A DNA stretch of 64,000 nucleotides from Sutterella wadsworthensis 2_1_59BFAA (GCF_000297775.1 NZ_JH815516.1:71226-135225), one strand, 5' to 3'. Positions 9,984 through 18,341 are shown, numbered from the stretch's first letter. Notes: generated by a model not told the origin, from the sequence alone. Made by a program: numbers and translations.

Positions 9984-10043
9984 ATTCTATCATACGTACA
10001 CTATTGAAAGCAAGAAAAAGTCCGTGTATTTCACGGACTTTTC
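9984..10043 (-). promoter_or_regulatory. transposase promoter with an upstream insulating terminator
   Basis: Read on the minus strand, TTGCTT (10008-10013) and TAGAAT (9984-9989) are separated by 18 bases, a good sigma-70 promoter for the transposase. Just upstream (10015-10043) is a perfect hairpin, AAAAGTCCGTG paired across a short loop, ending in a T-run in the same direction. It would stop read-through from outside into the transposase gene. The second IS1634-type element has the same arrangement. Confidence 0.65.
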
Positions 10044-10100
10044 TATCAAAACGTCATTTTCACTTGAGTATCGTGACGGTTTTGAACGACTTTTAGGATG

Positions 10101-10130
10101 AAAAAGAGGCACGGAAAAATCCCGTACCTC
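10101..10130 (-). terminator. rho-independent terminator of the lipoprotein operon
   Basis: On the minus strand GAGGTACGG pairs with CCGTGCCTC across a 7-nt loop and is followed by five T residues. It lies 31 bases after the stop of the last lipoprotein gene. The neighbouring IS element is inserted at its T-run. Confidence 0.8.
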
Positions 10131-10161
10131 CTGCTTTACAACCGACAGCTGTCAGACGGCA

Positions 10162-10803
10162 TTACTGCTTCTGCTGAGCCTTTTCGGCGGCCTCGAGGAC
10201 GTGAGGACCGACGTGCCAGTGGCGAAGGGCGTAAACATTGGCGCTCTTGGCCAGCGGGCGGAAGTCGGGAGCCGCACGGTTGATGGCGGCAACGGCGGCG
10301 TCAACCATCAGACCGATCAGGCTGGCGTTCTGACTGCTGGAGTCTTTTACAAAGGTAACGGTATCCTTCCAGAGGGAGGTGCCGTCAGCCTTGAAGAGCT
10401 CGTACTCGGCGGTGACCTTCGTCTTCGTGTTCAACACGATGTACTGGGCGTCCCAGTAGGTGACCTTGATGAACAGCACGGAGTCGGCATGGAACATTTC
10501 TGCGAGCTTGACGGGGCCGAGTTCGCGGACGCGTTCCGGTTCATAGAGGCTTTCGGATTCAAGAACGAACTTGACAGTGTCAACGGGGAAGGCGTAGTAG
10601 CCCATGTTGGCCAGCGGCGTGGTGGCGGTGGCGTGCATGAGCGTGTCGGCTTCGACGCTGTTCGTTTCATTGATGACGGGAACGACCAGAATGGAGCGCA
10701 GTTCAGGCTCGTCAAAGGCGAACTGGCGGGGGCCGGAGGCGCAGCCAGCCAGTAGCATGGCGGAGCAGAGGCCCAAAATCATGGAGAGGCGACGGAACAT
10801 CAC
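10162..10803 (-). CDS. DUF799 (GNA1162-type) outer-membrane lipoprotein
   Basis: The 213-residue protein starts MMFRRLSMILGLCSAMLLAG followed by Cys, a clear lipobox, so it is a lipid-anchored periplasmic protein. The body (RSILVVPVINETNSVEADTL) matches the DUF799/GNA1162 family found in Neisseria and other Betaproteobacteria. This family always travels with a CsgG-like and a DUF4810 lipoprotein, as here. Its start overlaps the stop of the upstream DUF4810 gene by four bases. The three-protein set is thought to form an envelope complex of uncertain role. It is intact, although the first gene of its operon is damaged. Confidence 0.9.
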   Translation of the reverse strand: MMFRRLSMILGLCSAMLLAGCASGPRQFAFDEPELRSILVVPVINETNSVEADTLMHATATTPLANMGYYAFPVDTVKFVLESESLYEPERVRELGPVKLAEMFHADSVLFIKVTYWDAQYIVLNTKTKVTAEYELFKADGTSLWKDTVTFVKDSSSQNASLIGLMVDAAVAAINRAAPDFRPLAKSANVYALRHWHVGPHVLEAAEKAQQKQ

Positions 10804-11177
10804 TTGGATTTCTCCTGTTGGTTCTTGAGGGCGAGGTGACGCTTGATGCCAGTTACCAGGTCATCCATGAAGGGCTTGCTTTCAGGCCAGGTCTTGGCTT
10901 CCATTTCATAGTAGGGAATGGCGTCCTCGAGCTTGCCGGCGCGGGCGTAGAAGGTGCCGATTTCAGCATAGAGACCGGGAGCCAGCATGATGCCGGTCTT
11001 CTTGGAGTCTTCGACGGCTTCAAGCAGGGCGGCGAGGTATTCCTCGTCGGTGATGGTCTGCCCGTAGTGGTCGTACAGATGGTCCTGATAGTCGTTCCAC
11101 GTGAGCCTGGGCTGGTGGCTACAGCCGCTGAGGGCGGCGACTGCGAGCAGGCTCATGACAATAGTGAGCTTCTTCAT
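10800..11177 (-). CDS. DUF4810 lipoprotein
   Basis: The 125-residue protein has the signal MKKLTIVMSLLAVAALSG followed by Cys (lipobox LSGC). The mature part (WNDYQDHLYDHYG, YAEIGTFYARAGKLEDAIPYY) has a TPR-like helical repeat and matches DUF4810 lipoproteins. It sits between the small lipoprotein at 11190 and the DUF799 gene, overlapping the latter by four bases. This is the usual CsgG-DUF4810-DUF799 order with one extra gene inserted. The molecular role is unknown. Confidence 0.9.
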   Translation of the reverse strand: MKKLTIVMSLLAVAALSGCSHQPRLTWNDYQDHLYDHYGQTITDEEYLAALLEAVEDSKKTGIMLAPGLYAEIGTFYARAGKLEDAIPYYEMEAKTWPESKPFMDDLVTGIKRHLALKNQQEKSK

Positions 11178-11189
11178 AAGATGAGTCGT

Positions 11190-11516
11190 TTACTGGATGA
11201 CAATGGTCTTGGAAACACCGTCGTTGACGAAGATGCGCTGGACGTTCTGCTTGCCGTTGGGCATCTTGACGGTGATCGTGTGGGTGCCGGGAAGGACGCG
11301 CAGAGCGGCATCGCCTTCCATGAAGTCGGACATGATGCCGACCTTCAGGCCGTCGACGTACACGGGAAGATCCGTGTTGTCGAGGGGGGACTTGAAGCTG
11401 ATCTGGGGACGGTCGTCAAGGACGCCGGCCTGTTCCGTCGGCATGGCGGTGCAACCCGCCAGAAGGATGGCGGCCGAAGCGACGGCAGCCGTAACAAAAG
11501 TGCGGATCTTGGACAT
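11190..11516 (-). CDS. small lipoprotein with PEGA-like fold, in the CsgG/DUF799 operon
   Basis: The 108-residue protein has an N-terminal signal with lipobox ILLAGC. The rest (PQISFKSPLDNTDLPVYVDG, VGIMSDFMEGDAALRVLPG, HTITVKMPNGK) reads as a short beta sandwich of the PEGA/carboxypeptidase-regulatory type. Its ATG overlaps the TAA stop of the CsgG-like gene by one base, so the two are translationally coupled. This fourth member is not part of the minimal three-gene lipoprotein set I know. I cannot assign a function. Confidence 0.8.
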   Translation of the reverse strand: MSKIRTFVTAAVASAAILLAGCTAMPTEQAGVLDDRPQISFKSPLDNTDLPVYVDGLKVGIMSDFMEGDAALRVLPGTHTITVKMPNGKQNVQRIFVNDGVSKTIVIQ

Positions 11517-12434
11517 TACTTGATCTCCTCAATGACGAGCTTGTTGGGGTCGTGCTTGCCGAGGGAGCCCGAAATCACCTTGACGAGGGAGCCTTCCGTT
11601 TCTGGAGAGTCGCCGAAGTTCTGGGTGACTTCGATCTTGGCGATCTCGGTGCCGGGGAGGCGGACGAGGAAGCCGGTCTGGCCAGACTTGACCTGCTTGC
11701 CGAGAGTCTTGACGGAGAGCTTCATGCCCGGGGTGAGACCCTGAGAAGCGCCGCCGGAAATGGCGACGGCACCCTTTTCAACGCTCAGGAAGTATGTCTT
11801 CCACGGACGGTCGGCAAGGCCCGTGACCATCTTGTTGATCACTTCGGACACGGCCTGAGCGATGGCCTTGTCGGAAAGCGTGCCGTCGTAGCTGGCACGG
11901 CTGCTGCCCCAGCCGAGCACGGAGTCGGATTCGTTCGAGGCTTCGCCGGCGCCGGAGGCCGTGAAGAGGACGATGCCCGTCGAGGTGTCGACGACGCGGA
12001 CGTCCATCTTGGCGTAGGCGACCTGCTTCTTGGTAGCGCTCATGAAGCCGGACTTGCCGACGGTCTTGCGGCCGAATTCGGTAAGGGAGCCGATGACGAG
12101 GATGTCGGCACCGACCTGTTGGGTCGAGCTGCCGTTGCGGGCGGCTTCGCGGTCAATGGCTTCAAGGTCGTCGCGCTCAAGAACGGTGAACTGACCGGAG
12201 CTGCCGAGGGCCTTGGCAAACATGTTGTAGACCTGCTTGGTTTGTTCGTCCGGATTGGCAGAACTCAGGAGGCTGCGGCCGTAGGAGGTGTCGTTGGCGA
12301 TGCGGCCGAGGGCGACCTTGCGCTTGAGCGTCGGAGCGAGGGAGTCGGCGGCCTTCTGGGCTTCAGCCTGAGCCTTGGCCTGGTCGGCCGTGGAGGCGGG
12401 GCTTTCGAGCTGATCAACAGGAGAGGCCTGATAA
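11516..12434 (-). pseudogene. CsgG-family lipoprotein gene, 5' end removed by an IS element
   Basis: The reading frame covers a CsgG-like domain: VALGRIANDTSYGRSLLSS, then FTVLERDDLEAIDREAARNG, GADILVIGSLTEFGRKTVG, VRVVDTSTGIVLF and a C-terminal extension to LVIEEIK. Upstream it reads LAGYQASPVDQLESPASTAD and then enters the inverted repeat of the IS1634-type element at 12435. The signal peptide is missing, and LAGY sits where a lipobox LAGC would end. The first in-frame ATG (12223) would delete the conserved N-terminal strand. The far side of the IS does not hold the missing 5' end, so sequence was also lost. CsgG-like proteins normally anchor in the outer membrane; this copy can hardly be exported. 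Confidence 0.8.
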
Positions 12435-12490
12435 CCTGCAAGTCGTCAAAAGATCACTCAAAGCCCAGAAACGAAGTAGACGCTTCTCTT

Positions 12491-12560
12491 AAAAGCCCTG
12501 TTTAATCGGGACTTTTTTCTTGCGCCGTGGTGGGTGTGTATGATATAATTATATACACCC
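12491..12560 (+). promoter_or_regulatory. insulating terminator, sigma-70 promoter and overlapping palindrome before the transposase
   Basis: A hairpin with a T-run (12491-12518) is followed by TTGCGC (12520-12525), an 18-base spacer and a consensus TATAAT (12544-12549). The -10 box lies inside an inverted repeat, with GGGTGT on the left and ACACCC on the right (12532-12560). This could be an operator for self-repression. The layout mirrors the first IS1634-type element. Confidence 0.6.
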
Positions 12561-12575
12561 ATTAAAGGAGATCAA

Positions 12576-14341
12576 ATGGCAGCTCGGAAGGAGTTCCCGG
12601 TCAAAGTTCGCCGTGTGGCAGTAACGAACCAAAAGACCGGCGTCAAATACATCGAGGAACGTCGCTATCAATACGATCCGGCAAAGGGCTACAACGTCCT
12701 TCTGTCGAGCCGTCGGATGGGTGAAAAAATCCTGGAAGGCGAAACGGTGACAACCCGTTGCCGCCCCAAGAAGAAGCCAGCCGAAGCGGCTCAGACTGCC
12801 GAGCTTTCTGCCAGACGAACCCGTGTAGAGGCTCTGGACTTGATTCGTCATGCCGGGGCAGTGGCCGGACTCGAAAGTTCGGTCCGCAGGGCGTATCCCA
12901 ACGGTGGAACCTCCGAGAAGCTGCTCTCTGTCTCTCAGTACTTGGTCGTTACGGGTGAAACTGTTCACAACGTGGAGGCCTGGCAATGCGAACATGATCT
13001 CCCCTACGAAGCCGGCCTGTCCGAGGACATTTGCTACGACCTTTTCCACGAGCTCGGTCTGGATGAATCCGGTTCACAGTCTCTCTTCCGGGAACTGGCC
13101 CGTACGGCAGGCAACGACGAACAGCCGGCCATCGCATTCGATTCAACCTCGCATTCCGTCTACGGCAACGGCCTGAAACCGTACGCGCGGCAAGGCTTCA
13201 ACAAAGACGGCGACGGCTTGGACATCTACAAGATCATCACCTTCTACTCGCTTGATTCCGGTCTGCCCGTTTCTTTCGAGCTTCAGCCCGGCAACATCCC
13301 CGACGTGATTTCTCTCGTCAATGCCGTGCCTCGGGCCAAGGCATACGGCTTGAAGAATCCGGAGTTCTGCCTCGACAACGGGTTCTTCAGCAAGGAGAAC
13401 GTGCTGCGCTTCCTGCGCAAGAATTTCAAGTTCACGATCCTTGCCACGCTCAAGCACGCCTGGATCTACAAGCACTTGGACAGCGCCGCCGATGATGGGA
13501 CCAAACTGAGAGACCACTTCTCGCGGTACGCTTCTCAGTGCCGTTCGACGAGAAGATCAGTGCCGTATCGGTGTCTGAAATGACGCCGTTTGAATGGAAG
13601 CGGCAGCGCACGCGCAATGGCGTAGCCGCCGGGGATACGGAGTCAAAATCCTTCCGACTGTACTTTCACTATTTTCGCAACAATGCCCGAGCTGTCATGG
13701 AAGCTTCAGCCTTCCACACGAAGCTCAAAAGCTACGAAATGAGTCTTGCAACCGGCAAGGAAAATGAAATGGACGATGCCGAGCTTAAGTTCGCGCACCG
13801 GTACTTCTCGTGGAAGCGTGTTCGAGGCGGAGGCATCAAGGTCATCCCCAACGAAGAGGCCATTCTGGCCGCACAGAAGGACTTTGGGATTTTCGTCATC
13901 CTTTCAAATCTTCATGCGAGCCCGTGGGACGCGCTTCGTCGCTACCGTCGCCGCAACGACATTGAAACCTCGTATCGCGTCGTCAAGTCCGACCTTGACG
14001 GGCGAAAGCCCCGAGTCTGGACGATGACCAGTGTACGCGGGCAAGAAATCTGCCGACACGTCACACTCGGCTACCGTTTCGTGCTGCAGAGCATGATGGA
14101 GCGCACGGCTCAGGAAGCCGAGCGGCGAGCCAACGATGAGTCGCTCGGGAAGACTGTGCGGAAGCAGTACGAAAAACTGACCGCCTGGATTCGATCGATG
14201 ACGCTCAAGCAGTTGCTCGATTGGTTCGACTGCGTGGAAAGAGTCGAGGTGAGGAACAGGGTGGATCAGTACCGTTGGTCTACGGAGACGACGGCCAGAG
14301 ACCAGATGTTCCTCGAGCTCTTCTTCGACGAATCTGACTGA
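12576..14341 (+). pseudogene. IS1634-family transposase with a single-base frameshift
   Basis: Translation starts at ATG 12576 (RBS AAAGGAG) with MAARKEFPVKVRRVAVTNQK and runs through ARQGFNKDGDGLDIYK and CLDNGFFSKENV to about 13540. It then continues in the next frame as PFDEKISAVSVSEMTPFEWK to the stop at 14341. Comparison with the intact paralogue (VCPFDVDVSG) shows that one C is missing in the gtgccgttc context near 13539. Restoring it gives 588 residues. It is therefore an inactivated copy or a sequencing error in a C run; no other lesion was seen. Confidence 0.85.
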
Positions 14342-14364
14342 GTGTAGATTCCACGGTTTTCAGG

Positions 14365-14634
14365 TTACTTTCCCCGAACCACAGGCTATTTGCGCGGAAT
14401 CGCCTCGTCAATCTGCTTTCGCGGCATATGCTTGGCCTAACGGCCTGCGCTATTCCACGACAGTTTGACGATTCGATTCCGCGCAGGAATTACCCACACG
14501 AATCCGCGAAAGGCCAAATTTAGTGGTGTGGCTTCGCCACGTATTGAATGGAGGACGCGCATGGACGCGCCCTCCAGGGGGAGTTGTACCCAAAAAATCC
14601 CCCGAACACTTGCAAACGGGGAGCTGACCATGTA
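14365..14634. other. short gene-free stretch of probable IS debris
   Basis: No credible gene was found. The stretch holds several short inverted repeats (for example gtggcttcgccac near 14526-14538 and a GC-rich repeat near 14549-14575). It lies between the right end of the second IS1634-type element and the IS630 remnant, and is probably the leftover of further insertions and deletions. Confidence 0.4.
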
Positions 14635-14773
14635 TTTCTTATAGGCCTCGATAACGCGTTGTCGGAGGGTTTTCTGGGCTGAAAGTGAAAGCTTTCGGCT
14701 ATCAAGTGAGTTAGTATCAGTCATCGTTGTGGAATGGTACCGCAATATGTAAACTAAATCAAAGACGTGTTAA
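14635..14773 (-). mobile_element. IS630-family end fragment
   Basis: This fragment is nearly identical to the first 140 bases of the IS630 copy at 16478, in inverted orientation. It contains the terminal repeat ending CGTGTTAA at 14773, a TA outside it (14774-14775), and the transposase start (MTDTNSLDSRKLSLSAQK). Homology stops after about 37 codons at YKK. The rest of this copy was deleted. Confidence 0.85.
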
Positions 14774-15214
14774 TAACAAGTCCGGATTTCGCGCCCCACC
14801 CCATTGTTCACTCTGCTGGGTATAGAAAAACTCCCGATGCGCTTAGATCGATTTTCGTGAGCTAGCGACCCGGGAGTTTAGGCTCCAGACGATGCCGCCG
14901 GACGTCGTGGTCGCGGAAGTCGACCGCATTTTGGCAGGCCGTGCCGACGCGTCGCTCCCCGTCAGCGCCCGGACTCCGGATCTTTCCACGAAACCGGACT
15001 GCAAAGACCCTCGCGCATCGTCCCGGAACGGTTCAAACTGTTCGATGCAGACGGTCTGATTGGCGGGGCGTCAGACAAGAAAGCCTGCCTTTCCGTTCCT
15101 TGCGGCCGGGAAAGCAGGCTTTCGAACGATTCCCTCGGCAACGGCTCAAGCCGAGGAAAGCGGGAGAAGGACGGCGCAAAGAACATCGCGTCGTCCTCTT
15201 CTCAACGGTTGGAA
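14774..15214. other. gene-free spacer with two hairpins, downstream of the asparaginase gene
   Basis: I see no supportable gene. A long-range inverted repeat pairs aaactccc (near 14829) with gggagttt (near 14873). A strong hairpin at 15079-15123 pairs GAAAGCCTGC with GCAGGCTTTC and lies 90 bases beyond the asparaginase stop. It could serve as that gene's terminator, though the T-run is weak. A short coding-like stretch near 14892-14950 (MPPDVVVAEVDRILAGRAD) may be a gene remnant. Confidence 0.45.
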
Positions 15215-16291
15215 TTATTTCGACTCGCGGAGCTTCTTGACGTCGACGTTCTTGAGTTCTTCATCGGCGAAGATGGCGGTCATCGGAACGCCGTCCTTGC
15301 TGATGGTGCCGCGGTACATGCCGGCGGAGTTCATCGGGAAGGCGAAGTTGCCCTTGGCGTCGAGAATGATCATGCCGCCCGAGCCCTTGATGGCGCCGAC
15401 CTCGGCGATGGCGGCGTCACCGGCCTTCTGAACGTCCTGGCCGAGGAGCTTGTAGTGGGCATGCACGTTGTAGGCAGCGGACGTACGGATGAACATTTCG
15501 CCCGAACCCGTGCAGGAAACGGCCACCGTTTCGTTGTTGGCGTAGGTGCCGGCCCCGATGATGGGCGAGTCGCCCACGCGGCCGAAGCGCTTGTTGGTCA
15601 TGCCGCCCGTCGACGTGCCCGCGGCAATGTTGCCGTCCTTGTCGAGCGCCACGGCGCCGACCGTGCCGTACTTGTAGTCGTACATCATCGGGTCGATGAA
15701 GAGTTCGGCATTGGCGGTCTTGGGATGATCACCGTCGTGGTCGAGAATGATCTGTTCCTTTTCCTTGGCCTTCTGAAGCTGCTGATAGCGGAAGTCCGTG
15801 AAGAACCACTTCGGATCGACGGTTTCGGCGCCGTTCTTCGCGCAGAACTCTTCGGCGCCCTTCGTCGCCATCATGACGTGCGGCGACTTGGTGCGGACGA
15901 GGTCCGCGCAGTTGATGGGGTGCTTCACGTTGGTTACGCCCGCAACGGCGCCGGCGGAGAGCGTCTTGCCGTCCATGATGGACGAGTCGAGTTCGTTCTT
16001 GCCTTCGCTCGTGAAGACCGCGCCGCGGCCGGCGTTGAAGTTGGGATTGAGTTCCATCTGATTGATGGCGGCCTTGACGGCGTCGACGGCCGTACCGCCC
16101 TGTTCGAGCACGGCATAGCCCGCCTGCAGAGCCTGTTGGAGGCCTTCGTGGTACTTCGCGGCACGTTCGGGCGTGAAGTCTTCACGCGCCATCGTGCCGG
16201 CGCCGCCGTGAATGACGAGACGAATGTCGGCGGCCTGCGCCGTAGCGGCCAGGGCCAAACCCAGACCGAGTGCCAAGAGAGAACGCTTCAT
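15215..16291 (-). CDS. periplasmic isoaspartyl peptidase / L-asparaginase (Ntn hydrolase, plant type)
   Basis: The 358-residue protein has a Sec signal (MKRSLLALGLGLALAATAQA, cleavage about residue 21). The mature enzyme matches the T2 threonine-peptidase family: LVIHGGAGTM at the start, NPNFNAGRGAVFTSEG, and the autocleavage site YGTVGAVALD with nucleophile Thr210. The TSTGGMTNKRFGRVGDSPIIGAGTY block binds substrate in this family. Such precursors self-cleave into alpha and beta chains and hydrolyse asparagine or isoaspartyl dipeptides. Export implies it works on amides or peptides in the periplasm, supplying ammonium or aspartate (a fumarate source). It lies between two inverted IS630 ends. 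Confidence 0.93.
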   Translation of the reverse strand: MKRSLLALGLGLALAATAQAADIRLVIHGGAGTMAREDFTPERAAKYHEGLQQALQAGYAVLEQGGTAVDAVKAAINQMELNPNFNAGRGAVFTSEGKNELDSSIMDGKTLSAGAVAGVTNVKHPINCADLVRTKSPHVMMATKGAEEFCAKNGAETVDPKWFFTDFRYQQLQKAKEKEQIILDHDGDHPKTANAELFIDPMMYDYKYGTVGAVALDKDGNIAAGTSTGGMTNKRFGRVGDSPIIGAGTYANNETVAVSCTGSGEMFIRTSAAYNVHAHYKLLGQDVQKAGDAAIAEVGAIKGSGGMIILDAKGNFAFPMNSAGMYRGTISKDGVPMTAIFADEELKNVDVKKLRESK

Positions 16292-16477
16292 GGTTGTACT
16301 CCTTATGAGTGGAGACGTCGTCGCACGCCGACCGCATGGGGCCCGGCGTCGGTCGGACGACGTCGGTGGACAAGTTCGAAGAATATATCTTGACGGAACC
16401 GTTTTTCGCCATCCGCGATTTCCCGATCGGTGCGAACCCGTAATTTGCTTTGGAAAAGCTTCTTTTCAGAGTTATTA

Positions 16478-17619
16478 TTAACACGGCTTTGATTTAGTTT
16501 ACATATTGTGGTATCATTCCACAATGATGACTGATGCTAACTCCCTGGATGGCCGAAAGCTTTCACTTTCAGCCCAGAAAGCCCTCCGCCAACGCGTTAT
16601 CGAGGCCGATAAGAAAGGTATAAAGCGCACCCAGATTGCCAAAACCTTTGGTATGTCTCGCCAGTGGGTCTGGAAAGTGTTGCGTGCCTTCGAAAAACAC
16701 GGAGAAGAGGCGGCAATCGCAGGACATAGCCGTGGCCCCAAGCCCGAAACCAGCGACAAGATGCGACGCCTCTCCCGACAAGAGGAAGCGAAGTTGATGG
16801 CGTGGATTATTGATTCCAACCCGTCTCAGCTGAAGTTCCCTTGGGCGGTCTGGACGCGCAAGGCCGTGCGCGACCTCATTCGCCGCGAGTTCGGCAAGGA
16901 AATCGCCATTCGTACGATCAGCGCCTACATGAAGCGTTGGAATATGACGCTAGGCATTGCAACAAGATCCTGTCGCTGTTGGCAAATGGCTTGAGGAGAC
17001 ATATCCTCAGATTGAGCAGCGAGCAAAGGCTGAAAACGCTTTGATCTTGTGGCAGGACGAAACGGCCGTAAAGCAGGACTCGAATTGGGTACGGAGCTAC
17101 GCCCCGAGAGGACAAACCCCCGTATTGATTGAAAACGCCCGAACGAACTACGGCGCCCCCGTCATGATCTCGGCCATCAACATCCAGGGAAAGAGCTTCT
17201 TTCTATCGCAGCGCAAAGCCGTCAATGCCTATCGCTTCATTCGATTCTTGCGCCGTCTTATCCTTGATCTCGGGGGCAACGGACGTAAACTTTTCGTTAT
17301 TTGCGACAACGCGCGGATCCACCACGCGCGTATCGTTCAGCGTTGGATTGAGGCCCGCGGGAAGGAAATAGAGCCTTTTTTACCTTCCTGCTTATTCGCC
17401 AACGCTCAACCCGGATGAGCACCTGAATCGAAACCTCAAAACCGAACTCCGCCTTCAGGCTGCCGGCACGCATGACGACAATCTTGAGCGCGCTCGCGCA
17501 TTTATGGAACGATGCCAACGGGAAACATGGCGTGTGCAAGCATGTTTTCTCCCGGAAGACGTCCAGTATGCGCAAGAAAATTTGTGCGCTTGATGTAAAC
17601 TAAATATCGGCCGCATTAA
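16478..17619 (+). mobile_element. IS630-family element with TA target duplication
   Basis: The ends are about 30-bp inverted repeats, TTAACACGG...ATTTAGTTTACAT on the left and its partner ending CCGCATTAA at 17619. Both are flanked by TA (16476-16477 and 17620-17621), as expected for this family. The element is 1,142 bp. Its transposase is broken at two places. It cuts into a small gene on its right (17616-17792). Confidence 0.88.
16524..17593 (+). pseudogene. IS630 transposase, broken by an internal deletion and a T-run frameshift
   Basis: The N-terminal half (from ATG 16524; HTH GIKRTQIAKTFGMSRQWVWK) reads to KRWNMT near 16953, then loses the usual TPQ-P linker through a frameshifting deletion. 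The catalytic half continues in another frame (LQQDPVAVGKWLEETYPQIE, LILWQDETAVKQD, FVICDNARIHHARI). At a run of six T residues near 17381 a further +1 shift is needed to reach LPAYSPTLNPDEHLNRNLK, which carries the third acidic residue. All three DDE residues exist but never in one frame. IS630 members often use two frames, so limited activity by frameshifting cannot be excluded. Confidence 0.85.
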
Positions 17620-17792
17620 TAATGCTTGCGGGAAGCAATCGCCTGAGCAACGCCGATAATGATGGCGAGGCCCAAAAGCCCCAGCCAATCGATGCCTCCG
17701 CCGGCCATCGCAACATTGAGAACAATGTCGCCGTTCCAAACGAAGTTTGCCTGTGCTAAACTTCCTAACAAGGAAATGAATGTTGTGACCAT
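17616..17792 (-). CDS. small membrane protein, 3' end altered by IS630
   Basis: An ATG at 17792 with AAGGAA upstream opens 58 codons (MVTTFISLLGSLAQANFVWN at the start, GIDWLGLLGLAIIIGVAQAI near the end). It has two hydrophobic stretches separated by a polar turn and a basic end. The stop codon lies inside the IS630 terminal repeat, so the original C-terminus was probably longer. It follows a 67-codon frame and an integrase remnant on the same strand. The size and layout recall small coat- or holin-like proteins of mobile elements, but I cannot assign a family. Confidence 0.5.
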   Translation of the reverse strand: MVTTFISLLGSLAQANFVWNGDIVLNVAMAGGGIDWLGLLGLAIIIGVAQAIASRKHY

Positions 17793-17804
17793 CCCAATTT
17801 CCTT

Positions 17805-18008
17805 TCAATGACTTGGCCCGGTGTTACCAGCACTGGGCTTTGTCGTTTTTGAACCCCTTGCGGGGACCCCTTCCGATGCCGAAGGCTCGTCATCGAAAAT
17901 TTCGTGAGCCTTGCCGGAGAGTGGGGTGGATTTCAGAATGGCGTTTGCAAGCGATCCCTGCTGCCGATATTTTGCCAGAGTCAAGCTTGGAGCGCCCGCT
18001 TCGCTCAA
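17805..18008 (-). CDS. 67-residue hypothetical protein next to the integrase remnant
   Basis: This frame starts with TTG overlapping the integrase stop by four bases and ends 12 bases before the small membrane gene. The peptide (SLTLAKYRQQGSLANAILKS, then a polar Ser/Lys/Pro tail) shows no known motif. Tight packing among same-strand frames is the main support. It may be a genuine accessory gene of the lost mobile element. Confidence 0.35.
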   Translation of the reverse strand: MSEAGAPSLTLAKYRQQGSLANAILKSTPLSGKAHEIFDDEPSASEGVPARGSKTTKPSAGNTGPSH

Positions 18009-18310
18009 AGCGCCACCTTCCTCGTTGCTTCCTCCACCAGATGCTCATCACGCTTGTCGTAGCGCCGGGTCGTCACGACGGAGGAATGTCCCATCGCCTG
18101 CCGCACGGTGTTGATGTCGGCGCCGGACTCAAGGAGCCGCGTCGCAAAGGTTCGGCGCAGATCATGCGGCGTGAAGGACGAAACCGGAGATTCGTCCGCC
18201 CTGGCGCGCAGCAGCTGATGGATGGTGCCGGCCGTAATCGCCCAGTAGGGCCGGATGTTGTCGCCCTTCTTCATAAGCACCCTATCGGATGGTTTGCCGA
18301 TAAAAAGGCC
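18005..18310 (-). pseudogene. C-terminal remnant of a tyrosine recombinase
   Basis: The frame encodes only the catalytic end of an XerC/phage-type integrase: FTPHDLRRTFATRLLESGAD, INTVRQAMGHSSVVTTRRYD. It includes the HxxR, the late His and the Tyr nucleophile (RRYD). The N-terminal half, including the first catalytic Arg, is missing: similarity begins near 18300 (RVLMKKGDNIRPYWAITAG), right beside the terminator of the neighbouring binding-protein gene. It is the scar of an integrated element, probably the one that supplied the two small frames after it. Confidence 0.8.
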
Positions 18311-18311
18311 G

Positions 18312-18341
18312 AAAAAACGGCTCTCCCTTGAAGGAGAGCCG
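18312..18341 (-). terminator. terminator of the siderophore-binding protein gene
   Basis: On the minus strand CGGCTCTCC pairs with GGAGAGCCG and is followed by six T residues. It lies 67 bases beyond the stop of the binding-protein remnant. Confidence 0.85.

Larger units (their letters stand above)
8216..10097 (-). mobile_element. complete IS1634/IS4-superfamily insertion sequence with 7-bp target duplication
   Basis: The two ends are imperfect 20-bp inverted repeats, 8216-8235 and 10078-10097 (consensus CCTWAAAGTCGTYYAAARCC). They are flanked by the direct repeat ATGAAAA at 8209-8215 and 10098-10104. The 1,882-bp element carries one intact transposase gene. It landed at the foot of the rho-independent terminator of the lipoprotein operon (10101-10130). 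The intact target duplication suggests a recent insertion. Confidence 0.9.
12435..14364 (+). mobile_element. second IS1634-type element, transposase frameshifted, no target duplication
   Basis: Imperfect ends can be aligned: CCTGCAAGTCGTCAAAAG from 12435 inward and the reverse-complement end at 14364 (CCTGAAAACCGTGGAA). They share the CCT..AA..CGT core with the complete element at 8216-10097. The element is about 1,930 bp. The flanking bases (ctgataa and ttacttt) do not match, and the interrupted CsgG-like gene does not resume on the right, which indicates a deletion or recombination after insertion. Confidence 0.75.

Noticed and set aside
10162-12434. The lipoprotein operon as a curli secretion system
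   Set aside because: The CsgG-like domain alone is not specific; no csgA, csgB, csgE or csgF is present, and DUF4810/DUF799 mark a different three-protein set.
12435-14364. A composite transposon formed by the two IS1634-type elements around the lipoprotein genes
   Set aside because: The two transposases are clearly divergent, the ends are not identical, and the second element lacks a target duplication, so joint movement is not supported.
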